DNA of 64,000 nt from assembly GCF_004564355.1 (NCBI RefSeq), contig NZ_CP038266.1, positions 1,550,001 through 1,614,000 of the forward strand, read 5' to 3'. Below, piece by piece: positions 17,405 through 25,628 of this stretch; positions within the stretch are counted from its first letter, which is position 1, and each line of letters opens with the position of its first letter. A program made the translations under genes and the position numbers. The DNA is from Microbacterium wangchenii (lineage in GTDB: Bacteria > Actinomycetota > Actinomycetes > Actinomycetales > Microbacteriaceae). The notes beneath the pieces are model-generated. The model had not been told where the DNA came from and did not search any database. It saw only the letters and a program-made list of their open reading frames with translations.

Positions 17405-18319
17405 ATGCGTTCCAGCTCCATGCATTCCAGCTCTCCGCACACATCCGCCCGTCGTCCCTCCCGTCGCCTCGTGGCCGGCGTCGGCGCCTGCCTGGGCACC
17501 GTGCTCGGCATCCTCGGCACGACGAATGTCGCCGCCGTCGCCGCCGAGAACGCGTCGGAAGGACCGATCGCCCCGCCCACGGCAGCAGTCCTCACGCCCG
17601 CGCTCACGGCCGACATCGACACCGTCGCCATCAGCGCCCCGGATGCGGCAGCCGCCCTCTCCGCCGCCCAGACGTCGCTGGAGTCGGCGGAAGACCTGCA
17701 GGCGGAGGTCACCGCATCCGGCCTCGAGCTGGAAGGTCAGCCGGCCATCGACACGACCGCGCTGAGCGACGCTGTCGAGCGACTCGAAGAGGCGACGTTC
17801 GTCCCCGCGCTGCTGTTCCCCGCCCTCGCCGAGGAGGCCGGCGCGCATGCGCAGGCCGTGGACGCCCGGACCGTGGAGGTCGCCCAGGCGCTGGAGGCGG
17901 CACGTGCCCGGAAGGCCGCCGAGGAGGCCGCCGCCGAGGCGCAGCGTCAGGCCGAGGCCGCGGCAGCCGCCGAAGCGCAGCGGCGGGCGGAGCTCCTGGC
18001 CGCGGTCAACACGCCCGCCGGTGCGCGCGCGTACGCGCAGCAGCTCGCGGCCGAGCGCTACGGGTGGGGCGGCGACCAGTTCTCCTGTCTCGTGTCGCTG
18101 TGGGAGAAGGAATCGAACTGGAACTACCAGGCGTACAACGCCTCCAGCGGGGCCACGGGCATCCCGCAGGCGCTGCCGGGCAGCAAGATGGCCGCCGCCG
18201 GCCCCGACTGGCAGACCAACGCCGCGACCCAGATCGCGTGGGGGCTGGACTACATCCAGCGGGCGTACGGGGCGCCGTGCAGCGCGTGGGGGCACTCCCA
18301 GGCCACGAACTGGTACTGA
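17405..18319 (+). CDS. Secreted lytic-transglycosylase-like wall protein (paralogue 1)
   Basis: A 304-aa exported protein. The Ser-rich N-terminus, a hydrophobic segment (about residues 25-43) and an AAVAAEN cleavage-like site indicate secretion. Residues 75-200 form Ala/Glu/Gln-rich coiled coil. The C-terminal 85 residues are a lysozyme-like domain: GGDQFSCLVSLWEKESNWNY with a likely catalytic Glu, SSGATGIPQALPGSKMA, and a final WGLDYIQRAYGAPCSAW. Such proteins remodel peptidoglycan (SLT/aggregation-promoting-factor-like). A clear paralogue is at 24496. The upstream leader carries two unusual hairpins. Enzymatic activity is inferred. Confidence 0.85.
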   Translation: MRSSSMHSSSPHTSARRPSRRLVAGVGACLGTVLGILGTTNVAAVAAENASEGPIAPPTAAVLTPALTADIDTVAISAPDAAAALSAAQTSLESAEDLQAEVTASGLELEGQPAIDTTALSDAVERLEEATFVPALLFPALAEEAGAHAQAVDARTVEVAQALEAARARKAAEEAAAEAQRQAEAAAAAEAQRRAELLAAVNTPAGARAYAQQLAAERYGWGGDQFSCLVSLWEKESNWNYQAYNASSGATGIPQALPGSKMAAAGPDWQTNAATQIAWGLDYIQRAYGAPCSAWGHSQATNWY

Positions 18320-18327
18320 GCGGCGCG

Positions 18328-19047
18328 TCACGGTGCGGCGCGGCTGAGGCCTGAGCGCAGGAACTCCAGGGCGGTCTCGGCGGGCAGCGCCCGCCCGGCG
18401 TGACGGGCTCCGGTGCGCAGCAGATTCGCGATCCGGTCGGTCCGGAAGACGCGCCAGTCGCCACGGCCGAGGTCCCAGCCGAGGAGGTACCACGTGAGAT
18501 CGATGCTCACCTGCCGGTGGGCCTCCACGCGCCGGGCACTCGGGCGGCCCCCGGCGTCGCGGTAGTCGAAGGCCACGATCTCTCCCGCGGCGATCGCCTC
18601 GGCGAGGGTGCCCAGCGTGCGGGCGGAGACCTCCGGCGCCGGCGCCCGCTCGGCCTCGATCGTGGTGCGCAGCGCCGCGGCCCGGGAGCGCAACCGTGCG
18701 GGCAGGAGCGTGTCGACCTTGCCGTAGGCGCGTCCGGCCGCATCCGCCAGTGCGCCCGGGTGTGCGGGCCCGGCGGCGGTGAGGGCGGCCAGGCCGATCA
18801 CGACCGCGACGGCCTCGTCGTCTTCCAGGAGGAGCGGCGGCAGGCGCTGCCCCACGGCGAAGCGGTAGTGCCCGCCGGGGCCCGGCCGCGTCATGACGGG
18901 ATACCCGTACGCGCGGAGCCGGTCCACATCCCGCCGCAGCGTGCGAGGGCTCACGCCCAGCCGCCGCGCGAGATCCTCGCCCGAGAACGAGCCCCCGCCC
19001 TGCAGGGTCGCCAGCAGGCGCAGCATCCGCTCGGTCACGTCGGCCAC
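18328..19047 (-). CDS. WYL-domain transcriptional regulator
   Basis: A 239-aa regulator with an N-terminal helix-turn-helix (FSGEDLARRLGVSPRTLRRDVDRLRAYGYPV) of the HTH-11/DeoR-like type, then a WYL domain with TWYLLGWDLGRGDWRVFRTDRI (WYL-like residues and the RxxRI segment that binds ligand). Start GTG 19047; TAGGAT on the minus strand (19054-19059) ends six bases before it, so the mRNA is probably leaderless. It is divergent from the NmrA-like gene across 106 bp, which makes that gene its most likely target. It converges on the wall-lytic gene, ending eight bases after its stop. Confidence 0.9.
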   Translation of the reverse strand: MADVTERMLRLLATLQGGGSFSGEDLARRLGVSPRTLRRDVDRLRAYGYPVMTRPGPGGHYRFAVGQRLPPLLLEDDEAVAVVIGLAALTAAGPAHPGALADAAGRAYGKVDTLLPARLRSRAAALRTTIEAERAPAPEVSARTLGTLAEAIAAGEIVAFDYRDAGGRPSARRVEAHRQVSIDLTWYLLGWDLGRGDWRVFRTDRIANLLRTGARHAGRALPAETALEFLRSGLSRAAP

Positions 19048-19153
19048 GGCGCCATCCTACGAATCGCGGTCAGGATGCGGCCACATCTGGTTCTAGCGTG
19101 GAGCCGTCCGCCGGCCGGCGGTGGAGGAGACACCGGAGAGGAGACCTGGACCG

Positions 19154-20014
19154 ATGACCATCGGAGTGACGACGCCCAAGGGGCACGTGGGGCAGCACCT
19201 GCTGCGTCTGCTCGTGCAGGCCGGGGAGCGTCCGCGCGCGCTGCTGCGGGATCCGGCGACGCTGGAGGGCGACATCGCCGAGCATGTCGACACCGCGCGG
19301 ATGGACGCGTGGGACGCGGACGCCGTGGCCGAAGCGACGCGCGGGCTGGAGGCGGTGTACTGGGTGAGTCCGACCGGCATGGACCGGGATCCGCTCGAGG
19401 CGCACGCGGTGGCCGCGCGGAACATCGCCGCGGCGGTCGAGGGGAACGGCATCCACCGGGTCGTGTTCCAATCCAGCGGGGGAGCCGAGAAGCGGCACGG
19501 CGTGGGCGAGATCGACGGACTGGCCGCCACCGAGGTCGCGCTGGAGGCGACGCGCGCGTCGGTGACCCACCTGCGCTGCGGCTACTTCTTCACCAACCTG
19601 CTCATGGACCTCGAATCCATCCGCGCCGGCGTGCTGACCACCGCGATGGACCTCGACCGTCCCCTGCCGTGGGTCGCGCCGGAGGACATCGCGGCGGTGG
19701 CAGCCGGCCGCCTGCTCTCGCGGAGCTGGTCGGGACGGCACGTCCTGGGCGTGCAGGGCCCGGAGGATCTCTCGTTCCGGGAGGTGGCCGGCGTCCTCGA
19801 GAGCGTCCTCGGACACCGCGTGGAGCCCCAGCAGGTGAGTGATGACGACGTGCGTGCACAACTGCGGGGCGTCGGGCTGCCCGACGCGCACGTGGAGGCC
19901 ATCGTCCTGATGACGGCGGGCATCCGCGACGGGTACGTCCCCGCACAGCCGCGCTCGGTCCTCACCACGACACCGACGAGCCTGCGGGCATGGGCGGCGG
20001 CGAACCTGGCGTGA
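19154..20014 (+). CDS. NmrA-like NAD(P)-binding protein (atypical SDR)
   Basis: A 286-aa Rossmann-fold protein of the NmrA/quinone-oxidoreductase-2-like atypical SDR group. The N-terminal MTIGVTTPKGHVGQHLLRLL carries a modified GxxGxxG nucleotide motif; VYWVSPTGMDRDP and VVFQSSGGAE follow, and LRCGYFFTNLLMDLESI is the usual substrate-side block. No classical YxxxK pair is seen, so it may be a redox sensor or a quinone/azo reductase. ATG 19154 has GGAGAGGAGACC upstream; a TAGCGT (about 19095-19100) implies a leader of roughly 50 nt. Regulated, I infer, by the divergent WYL gene. Confidence 0.82.
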   Translation: MTIGVTTPKGHVGQHLLRLLVQAGERPRALLRDPATLEGDIAEHVDTARMDAWDADAVAEATRGLEAVYWVSPTGMDRDPLEAHAVAARNIAAAVEGNGIHRVVFQSSGGAEKRHGVGEIDGLAATEVALEATRASVTHLRCGYFFTNLLMDLESIRAGVLTTAMDLDRPLPWVAPEDIAAVAAGRLLSRSWSGRHVLGVQGPEDLSFREVAGVLESVLGHRVEPQQVSDDDVRAQLRGVGLPDAHVEAIVLMTAGIRDGYVPAQPRSVLTTTPTSLRAWAAANLA

Positions 20015-20029
20015 CCCGGCGACCGCCGG

Positions 20030-20428
20030 TCACTGGCCGGCGTAGTCCCGCGACCAGCACACCTCGGGCTGGATGAGGAAGGCGACGAAGCCCGTGCGGA
20101 TCTCGTACGGCGCGCCGGTGTAGCGTTCGGCGATGCGGTCGACGACCGCCATCGCCTCCTCGCCCTCGATGCGCTCGACGACGCGTCCGCGCACGAAGGC
20201 CATGTCCAGCGGCTGATCGGGGTGCGTGATCGAGAGGGCGATGCGCGGATCGCGCTGCAGGTCGACGTCCTTACGGGAGCCTTCCTGCGTGAAGAACGCG
20301 AGCCGGTCGCCCTCCACGCCGACCCACACCGGGACGGAATGGGGCGCGCCGTCGGGCAGCAGCGTCGCGACGTGAGCGACGGCGGTGCGTTCGAAGTAGG
20401 GGCGGACGTCGTTCCAGGTCTGGGCCAT
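20030..20428 (-). CDS. Pyridoxamine 5'-phosphate oxidase-family/F420-dependent-type protein
   Basis: A 132-aa split-barrel protein. AVAHVATLLPDGAPHSVPVW and RLAFFTQEGSRKDVDLQRDP are the standard strand pair and flavin/F420-contact region of PPOX-class proteins, with ERYTGAPYEIRTGFVAF at the C-terminus. In actinobacteria these often use F420H2 to reduce diverse substrates; which cofactor is used here is not decided by sequence alone. On the minus strand TAGCCT (20436-20441) ends seven bases before the ATG, a leaderless-type promoter. It converges on the NmrA-like gene. Confidence 0.83.
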   Translation of the reverse strand: MAQTWNDVRPYFERTAVAHVATLLPDGAPHSVPVWVGVEGDRLAFFTQEGSRKDVDLQRDPRIALSITHPDQPLDMAFVRGRVVERIEGEEAMAVVDRIAERYTGAPYEIRTGFVAFLIQPEVCWSRDYAGQ

Positions 20429-20498
20429 ACGCCCCAGGCTAGGCGTGCCCGCTGCGGCCGGGGTAGGCGCCCGCGGGCCACAGCGCTAGATTGCCGCC

Positions 20499-21143
20499 AT
20501 GAAGAGCCGCATCACGGCGGTCGTCGTCGCGTCCCTGCTCCTGACCGGTTGCGCGGCGCCGCCGAGCCCCTCTCCCTCGCCCACCGCTGCGTCGGCGGCA
20601 TCCACTCCGTCCCCCACGCCGACCCCGACGGCCGCACCGGTCGTGGTGATGACGCTGGACGGGTTCGCCGACCCGACAGGCGGAACAGGCGCCTCCTTCG
20701 AGCGCTGTGAAGAGGTCGTGACCTTCGTCGGCGGACTCGTCGGTGCGGCCCCCGTCGTCACCGACATCGAGGATCCGTGGGGCAATGGCACCAGTTGGGG
20801 TACGCGCTACGAGTGGGACGGCGTTGCCGTGAGCGACTTCCCCGAGATGGGAGCCAGCGTCTGGGTTCGCTCGGCGTTCGTGGGTGGGCACCGCCTCGAG
20901 ACCGCGGAGGGGATCGCGGTCGGTTCCACGCGCGCCGAGGCCGTGGCCGCCGGCGCCTGGGACATCTGGGACGAGGACGGCGACGGAACGGCCGAGCATC
21001 TGGGCATCGGTTCGCAGGAGGTCCCCGGCACGACCTCCCTGAGCAATCCGGGGGCCGTGGGCGTCGAGTTCGTGGTGCTGGTGCTGGACGGTGACGTGGT
21101 CACAGAGCTCCAGGCTCCCGCGAACGACTTCAGCGACATCTGA
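20499..21143 (+). CDS. Putative lipoprotein of unknown function
   Basis: A 214-aa protein with a clear lipoprotein signal (VVVASLLLTGCAAPP), then a Pro/Ser/Thr/Ala-rich linker of about 30 residues that would span the wall, and a globular part of about 160 residues. The globular part contains two possible disulfide or single cysteine positions, a Trp/Gly-rich middle (DPWGNGTSWGTRYEW) and an acidic EDGDGTAEHLG stretch. I recognise no family. TAGATT (20487-20492) ends six bases before the ATG. It stands alone between a convergent-side flavoprotein and PadR. Confidence 0.7.
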   Translation: MKSRITAVVVASLLLTGCAAPPSPSPSPTAASAASTPSPTPTPTAAPVVVMTLDGFADPTGGTGASFERCEEVVTFVGGLVGAAPVVTDIEDPWGNGTSWGTRYEWDGVAVSDFPEMGASVWVRSAFVGGHRLETAEGIAVGSTRAEAVAAGAWDIWDEDGDGTAEHLGIGSQEVPGTTSLSNPGAVGVEFVVLVLDGDVVTELQAPANDFSDI

Positions 21144-21188
21144 CCGCACCTGGCAGTTCTCCGAGTGCCCTTCTGATCCGGTGGTGAG

Positions 21189-21208
21189 CGATATATCGTT
21201 ACGTATCG
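21189..21208. promoter_or_regulatory. Palindromic PadR-type operator
   Basis: CGATATATCG (21189-21198) is a perfect 10-bp palindrome, followed after two bases by ACGTATCG (21201-21208), a partial third arm. This AT-rich palindrome stands out in GC-rich surroundings 45 bp before the PadR gene and resembles the ATAT-containing operators by which PadR proteins repress their own promoters. Autoregulation of padR and the kinase gene behind it is inferred. Confidence 0.6.
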
Positions 21209-21242
21209 CCGAGCCGACCGGGCTCGGGCTACGGAGGTCATC

Positions 21243-21845
21243 ATGAGCGGTTCATTCCTGGGCGACGGGTTCGCGGGATTCGGCGGCCCCGGCCGCGGCG
21301 GAGAAGGCGGGTCGGGCAGCGCCGGCCCCGGAGCGGGCTGGCCGGCGACGGGCATCTGGGACGCGATGGAGCAGTTGCGAAACGCCTTCATGCCGAAGCA
21401 GCCGAGCACGCGCATGGGGCGCGGAGACGTCCGCGCCGCCGTGCTGTCGCTGCTGGCCGAACGCCCCATGCACGGGTACCAGATCATCTCGGAGATCGAG
21501 GAGCGCAGCGGCGGGACGTGGAAGCCCAGCCCCGGCTCGGTGTACCCGACGCTCCAGCTGCTGGCGGATGAGGGACTCATCGAGGCTGAGGAGTCGGGCG
21601 GACGCAAGACGTACGCGCTCACGGAGGCAGGCCGTCAGGTCGCCGCTGCCGAGGGGGCGACGCCGTGGGAGAGCTCGGGCTCGCGCGACACCGGTCGGCA
21701 TTCGGCGCTGACGAAGTCGGGCATCGACCTCGCGCAGGCCGTCGCGCAGGTGGGCCGCTCGGGCAGCTCGGACCAGATCCGGGAAGCCGTGAGCGTGCTG
21801 GATGAGGCGCGCCGGAAGATCTTCTCCATCCTCGCGCGGGACTGA
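21243..21845 (+). CDS. PadR-family transcriptional regulator
   Basis: A 200-aa repressor. After a 55-residue Gly-rich N-terminus (FGGPGRGGEGGSGSAGPGAG) comes the PadR winged helix: RGDVRAAVLSLLAERPMHGY, QIISEIEERSGGTWKPSPGS, VYPTLQLLADEGLIEAEESG, RKTYALTEAGR. A C-terminal helix for dimerisation follows. The ligand is unknown. CGGAGG precedes the ATG. An AT-rich palindrome 45 bp upstream is a likely own operator. It is cotranscribed with the kinase-like gene, whose start is four bases past its stop. Confidence 0.92.
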   Translation: MSGSFLGDGFAGFGGPGRGGEGGSGSAGPGAGWPATGIWDAMEQLRNAFMPKQPSTRMGRGDVRAAVLSLLAERPMHGYQIISEIEERSGGTWKPSPGSVYPTLQLLADEGLIEAEESGGRKTYALTEAGRQVAAAEGATPWESSGSRDTGRHSALTKSGIDLAQAVAQVGRSGSSDQIREAVSVLDEARRKIFSILARD

Positions 21846-21849
21846 CCGC

Positions 21850-23613
21850 GTGCCCGCAGCGCGTCGGCGGCGGGATGGGTCGGCGACCGACGTCTACGCG
21901 ATGCGCGCGCGGTACCGCCGCATCACGCGGTTCGCCGCGCGCTACCTCGTGCAGTCGTGGTGGTTCGAGCTGTTCCTCCCGCGGCTCGGGCTGGGCGGGC
22001 TGGCGGCGCGCGGGCGGGCAACCCGGCTGCGCCGCATCGCCGAGCGCTTCCACGTGCTCGCGGTCGATCTGGGCGGTCTCATGATCAAGGTGGGGCAGTT
22101 CCTGTCGTCACGCCTGGACGTGCTGCCGCCGGAGATCACGACCGAGCTGCAGGGCCTCCAGGACGAGGTGCCGCCCGTGCCGTTCGCCGAGATCCGAGCA
22201 CTGGCGGAGAGGGAGCTGGGCGTTCCGCTGGACCGCGCCTTCGCGTTCGTGGACCCGGACCCGCTGGCGGCGGCATCCCTCGGGCAGGCCCACCGGGCGC
22301 GGCTCGCAGAGCCGGACGCCGGGGACACCGGGCTCTCGGACGTGGTCCTGAAGGTGCAGCGGCCGGGGATCGACGCTGTCATCGACGTCGATCTCCGCGC
22401 GCTCCGCCGCGTCGCCGCGTGGCTCACCCGCGTGCGCGTCGTCGCCGACCGCGTGGACGTCCCCGCGCTCGTGGAGGAGTTCGCGAACACGAGCCTGGAG
22501 GAGATCGACTATCTGCACGAGGCGGCGAATGCCGAGCGCTTCGCGGCCGGGTTCGCCGGCGATCCGCGCGTGGCGGTGCCCGAGGTCGTGTGGGAGCGGA
22601 CGACGCGGCGCGTGCTGACGCTGCAGGATGTCACGGCGATCAAGATCAACGACCTCGACGGTCTGCGCGCGGCGGGGATCGATCCGGCCCAGGTGGCCGC
22701 CGGGTTCGCCGCGGTGATGTTCGACCAGCTGTTCGTGCACGGGTTCTTCCACGCCGACCCGCACCCCGGCAACATCTTCGTCACCCCGCTGACCCCGCCC
22801 GATGTGCGGGGGCCGGGGTCCGCTGACGACCTCGGCAGCGCGGCGGGGCGTCCGTGGCGCCTCACGTTCATCGACTTCGGCATGATGGGCGAAGTGCCCG
22901 ACGGCCTCCGTCGGGGCCTGCGTCGCGTGCTCATCGCGGCGGCCACCCGAAACGGCAAGGGGCTGGTCGACGGCATCCGCGACGTGGGTGTGCTGCTGCC
23001 CAGCGCCGACACGGCCGAACTCGAACGTGCGATGACCCAGCTGTTCGCCCGGTTCGGCGGCATGGGCTTCGCCGAGCTGCAGGAGGTCGATCCCCGTGAG
23101 TTCCGCGCGTTCGCCGTCGAGTTCGGCGACACCGTCCGCGCGCTGCCGTTCCAGCTGCCGGAGAACTTCCTCCTCATCATCCGCGCGATGTCGCTGACCT
23201 CGGGCATGTGCAGCGCGCTGGACCCCGCGTTCAACATCTGGGATGCCGTCGAGCCCTACGCCAACCGGCTCATCCAGGAGGAGCGGGGCGGGCTCGCCCA
23301 GGCCGCCATGACGGAGGCGGCCGACTACGCCGGCCTCGTCGCGCGGCTTCCCCGCCGGCTCGACGAGCTCGCGTCGCGCATCGAGGACGGGCGGCTCACG
23401 GCCCAGGTGCCGAGACTGGAGCGGCGCCTGCGCGCACTCGAACGCCTCGGCCGGCGGGTGCTGGCCGCGGTGCTGTTCGCCGCGCTCCTGATCGGCGGCG
23501 TGCTGCTGCGCCCGGATGCGGCGGTCTTCGGCTCCGTCCTCATCGTCGTCTCGGTCCTCCCGCTGCTGTACGCGGTGCTCGCCGGCTTCATCGGCCGGCG
23601 CGGGATGGACTGA
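21850..23613 (+). CDS. ABC1/UbiB-family atypical kinase, membrane-anchored
   Basis: A protein of about 587 aa of the UbiB/AarF/COQ8 family. Recognisable parts are the KxGQ motif (MIKVGQFLSSRLDVLPPE), an Ala-rich loop (AAASLGQAHRARL), VVLKVQRPGIDAV, the catalytic HADPHPGNIFV and the metal-binding FIDFGMMG. Two hydrophobic helices at the C-terminus (VLAAVLFAALLIGGVLL and a second) anchor it in the membrane. The family supports quinone or lipid metabolism by ATPase activity. Start GTG 21850 (four bases after padR) or ATG 21901. Control by the upstream PadR protein is inferred. Confidence 0.9.
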   Translation: MPAARRRRDGSATDVYAMRARYRRITRFAARYLVQSWWFELFLPRLGLGGLAARGRATRLRRIAERFHVLAVDLGGLMIKVGQFLSSRLDVLPPEITTELQGLQDEVPPVPFAEIRALAERELGVPLDRAFAFVDPDPLAAASLGQAHRARLAEPDAGDTGLSDVVLKVQRPGIDAVIDVDLRALRRVAAWLTRVRVVADRVDVPALVEEFANTSLEEIDYLHEAANAERFAAGFAGDPRVAVPEVVWERTTRRVLTLQDVTAIKINDLDGLRAAGIDPAQVAAGFAAVMFDQLFVHGFFHADPHPGNIFVTPLTPPDVRGPGSADDLGSAAGRPWRLTFIDFGMMGEVPDGLRRGLRRVLIAAATRNGKGLVDGIRDVGVLLPSADTAELERAMTQLFARFGGMGFAELQEVDPREFRAFAVEFGDTVRALPFQLPENFLLIIRAMSLTSGMCSALDPAFNIWDAVEPYANRLIQEERGGLAQAAMTEAADYAGLVARLPRRLDELASRIEDGRLTAQVPRLERRLRALERLGRRVLAAVLFAALLIGGVLLRPDAAVFGSVLIVVSVLPLLYAVLAGFIGRRGMD

Positions 23614-23625
23614 CCCGGCGCAGAA

Positions 23626-23655
23626 GGGAGGGACCACCCTCTGGCGGCCCCTCCC
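23626..23655. terminator. Bidirectional terminator hairpin between convergent genes
   Basis: GGGAGGG (23626-23632) pairs with CCCTCCC (23649-23655) around a 16-nt loop. The hairpin lies between the stop of the kinase-like gene and the stop of a gene on the other strand, where a terminator serving both is expected. There is no clear T run on either side. Confidence 0.6.
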
Positions 23656-23676
23656 TCGTGCGTGCGCTCCCGTGCG

Positions 23677-24180
23677 TCAGGTCGCGTACTCGATCACCAT
23701 GGTCTTCGCCCCGCCCCCGAACGGGTCACCCGGGTCGGGGGTGCGGAACGTGAGCTGGCCGAGCGTGGTGGATCCGGCGTAGGTCGTCACCGCGGTGTTG
23801 GGTGCGAAGGTCAGGTACCCGTCCGGGCACAGCGTGCCGCCGCCCTGGTTGAAGCCGATGTTCGAGGTGGAGCCGACATCGAAGAAGCCGAGGCAGTCAC
23901 CCCGCGGCATGCTCTTGGGACGCACCACGATCGAGCCCAGCGTCGCCTGTGTGGCGGAGGTGCGCTGCCACGTCGTGGTGACGGTGATCTCGAAGGTCTC
24001 CCCATACGCGTCGACGAAGGACACGTCATTGGTGGCCGACTGGACCGGCGCGATGTCGGCGAGGTCCACCGAGGCGGTTTCGGCCGCCGTCGCCGGTGCC
24101 GCTCCGGCCGCGCCGAAGCCGAGTGCGAGGGCGGATGCTGCGGCCAGAGCCGAGATCTTCTTCTTCGCCGTGTTCTTCAT
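23677..24180 (-). CDS. Secreted protein of unknown function
   Basis: A 167-aa exported protein: basic start MKNTAKKK, a hydrophobic core and an APATAAET signal-peptidase site near residue 33. The mature 135 residues are Thr/Ser/Gly-rich with predicted beta structure, two cysteines (in GDCLGFF and GGTLCPDG) that could form a disulfide, and a GDPFGGGAKTMVIEYAT end. No family is recognised. GGGGAGGA precedes ATG 24180; TACGTT on the minus strand (24244-24249) could be its -10 with a leader of about 58 nt. Confidence 0.72.
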   Translation of the reverse strand: MKNTAKKKISALAAASALALGFGAAGAAPATAAETASVDLADIAPVQSATNDVSFVDAYGETFEITVTTTWQRTSATQATLGSIVVRPKSMPRGDCLGFFDVGSTSNIGFNQGGGTLCPDGYLTFAPNTAVTTYAGSTTLGQLTFRTPDPGDPFGGGAKTMVIEYAT

Positions 24181-24495
24181 GAGTCCTCCCCTTTCGTTCG
24201 GTCGCACCGTGTGGGCGGCCGTTCTGATTCGGACTGGACACCGAACGTAGGGGGCTCCCGGCGGGCTGCGCGGGCAGATGAGACTGTGCTCACGGTCGTC
24301 TCACACCCCGTGGGAGCGCTTCGAGCGCGCCACCCCGCGGCGTTCGAGGGTATGCGGTTGCCGGAATATGCCGTCGACTCTCATCGCCGCGCGGCTCTTC
24401 GTTCGACGAGACGGGTGGGCTGGAACCGCGCGCCGGAATGCGCTATCGGTGCCGTGGGGGTGGGAAGGGTGCGGCGCCTCGAGGGTCGACGCGGC
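24181..24495. other. Non-coding gap
   Basis: This 315-bp stretch contains the promoter and leader of the secreted-protein gene at its left end. In the rest I see no tRNA, strong hairpin or convincing reading frame; the short open frame at 24278-24550 overlaps the end of the next gene and has no ribosome site or family resemblance. Confidence 0.5.
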
Positions 24496-25464
24496 TCAGT
24501 ACCAGCCGACCGACTGCGAGTGCGACCACGCGCCGCACGGCGAACCGTAGCGGCCCGAGATGTATCCGAGGCCCCAGGCCACCTGGGTGCCGGCGTTGGT
24601 CGCCCAGTCGGCACCGGCGGAGGCCATCTTGCTGCCGGGAAGCGCCTGCGGGATGCCGTATGCACCGCTGGAGCGGTTCTGCGCCTGGTAGTTCCAGCCG
24701 GATTCCTTCTGCCACAGCGAGACGAGGCATCCGAACTGGTCGTCGCCCCACCCGAATCCGCCGAGCATGCCGCGCGCAGTCGCCTGCGCGCCGGCCGGGC
24801 TGTTGTCGCCGCTTCCGCCGCCGGCGGGCAGGGGGGCGGCGGGAAGCGCAGCGGACGGGGCGGCAGCCGGCTGCGCGGCGGCTGCTTCTTCGGCCGCGGC
24901 GGCAGCGGCGGCCTCCGCCTCGACACGGGCCTTCTCGGCAGCCTCGGCCTCCGCCTTGCGTGCGAGGGCACCGTCCAGGCTGCCGCGCAGCTGGTCGACG
25001 CGCGTGTCGACCGTGGCGGCGTGCAGCGTCACCTCGTCGGTGACGTGGGGCAGGAGCGGGATGGGGAGGGCCTGCGCGTCGGTGAGACGCTGAGCGGCGC
25101 TCTCCAGCGCGGCGGTGTCGACCGTCGGCGCGGGCTCGCCGATGTCCACGCCGGAGGCGGCGATGTCATTCGTGACGGTGGCAGCCTCAGCCAGCGCGGT
25201 CTCGGCCGTCGTCAGAGCCGCGCGCGCATCCAGGACCTCCTGCGGCTCGGCGGGCTGGACCGTCACCTGATACGAGGCGAGGGCGAAGGAGGGGGCCGCC
25301 TGGGCGGTGTCCTCCTGCGGGGCGGGCGCCGTGCCGGTCAGGACCGTGGCGGCGAAGACTCCGAGGGCGAGTCCGCCGGCGGCCAGGACCGGGCGGCGGC
25401 GGGCCCGGCGGGCGGCGTGGCGGAGGGTGCGGCGGGCAGAAGACGTCGACGTTGTGGAGCGCAT
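24496..25464 (-). CDS. Secreted lytic-transglycosylase-like wall protein (paralogue 2)
   Basis: A 322-aa exported protein: Arg-rich N-terminus, one hydrophobic helix (PVLAAGGLALGVFAATVL), then Ala/Glu-rich coiled coil to about residue 210, an Ala/Pro-rich linker, and a lysozyme-like C-terminus: GWGDDQFGCLVSLWQKESGW with a likely catalytic Glu, SSGAYGIPQALPGSKMASAG, and a SPCGAWSHSQSVGWY end. The last 85 residues match the protein at 17405 almost throughout, while the rest shares only its layout. The two are paralogues and may act at different growth stages. Its start codon is an ATG without a clear Shine-Dalgarno. Confidence 0.85.
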   Translation of the reverse strand: MRSTTSTSSARRTLRHAARRARRRPVLAAGGLALGVFAATVLTGTAPAPQEDTAQAAPSFALASYQVTVQPAEPQEVLDARAALTTAETALAEAATVTNDIAASGVDIGEPAPTVDTAALESAAQRLTDAQALPIPLLPHVTDEVTLHAATVDTRVDQLRGSLDGALARKAEAEAAEKARVEAEAAAAAAAEEAAAAQPAAAPSAALPAAPLPAGGGSGDNSPAGAQATARGMLGGFGWGDDQFGCLVSLWQKESGWNYQAQNRSSGAYGIPQALPGSKMASAGADWATNAGTQVAWGLGYISGRYGSPCGAWSHSQSVGWY

Positions 25465-25568
25465 GAGACCAGTTCCGTATGGGGGATCGCGCCGTCGGGC
25501 GGCGCCTTGCGCCCGCGTCATGCGGACACAAAACCCCCACCTTTGCACCTTCTCCCTGGACGGAGCCT

Positions 25569-25596
25569 GGGTGCGGGCGCTCGTGCGCCCGCACCC
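25569..25596 (-). terminator. Strong GC hairpin, probable terminator
   Basis: GGGTGCGGGCG (25569-25579) is perfectly complementary to CGCCCGCACCC (25586-25596) with a 6-nt loop. It lies 33 bp past the stop of the minus-strand gene at 25629 and before the promoter of the wall-lytic gene. No T run follows on the minus strand, as is common for actinobacterial terminators. Confidence 0.65.
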
Positions 25597-25628
25597 GGCA
25601 CCGCTCCGGCGGCCCAGCCGGATGCCGA

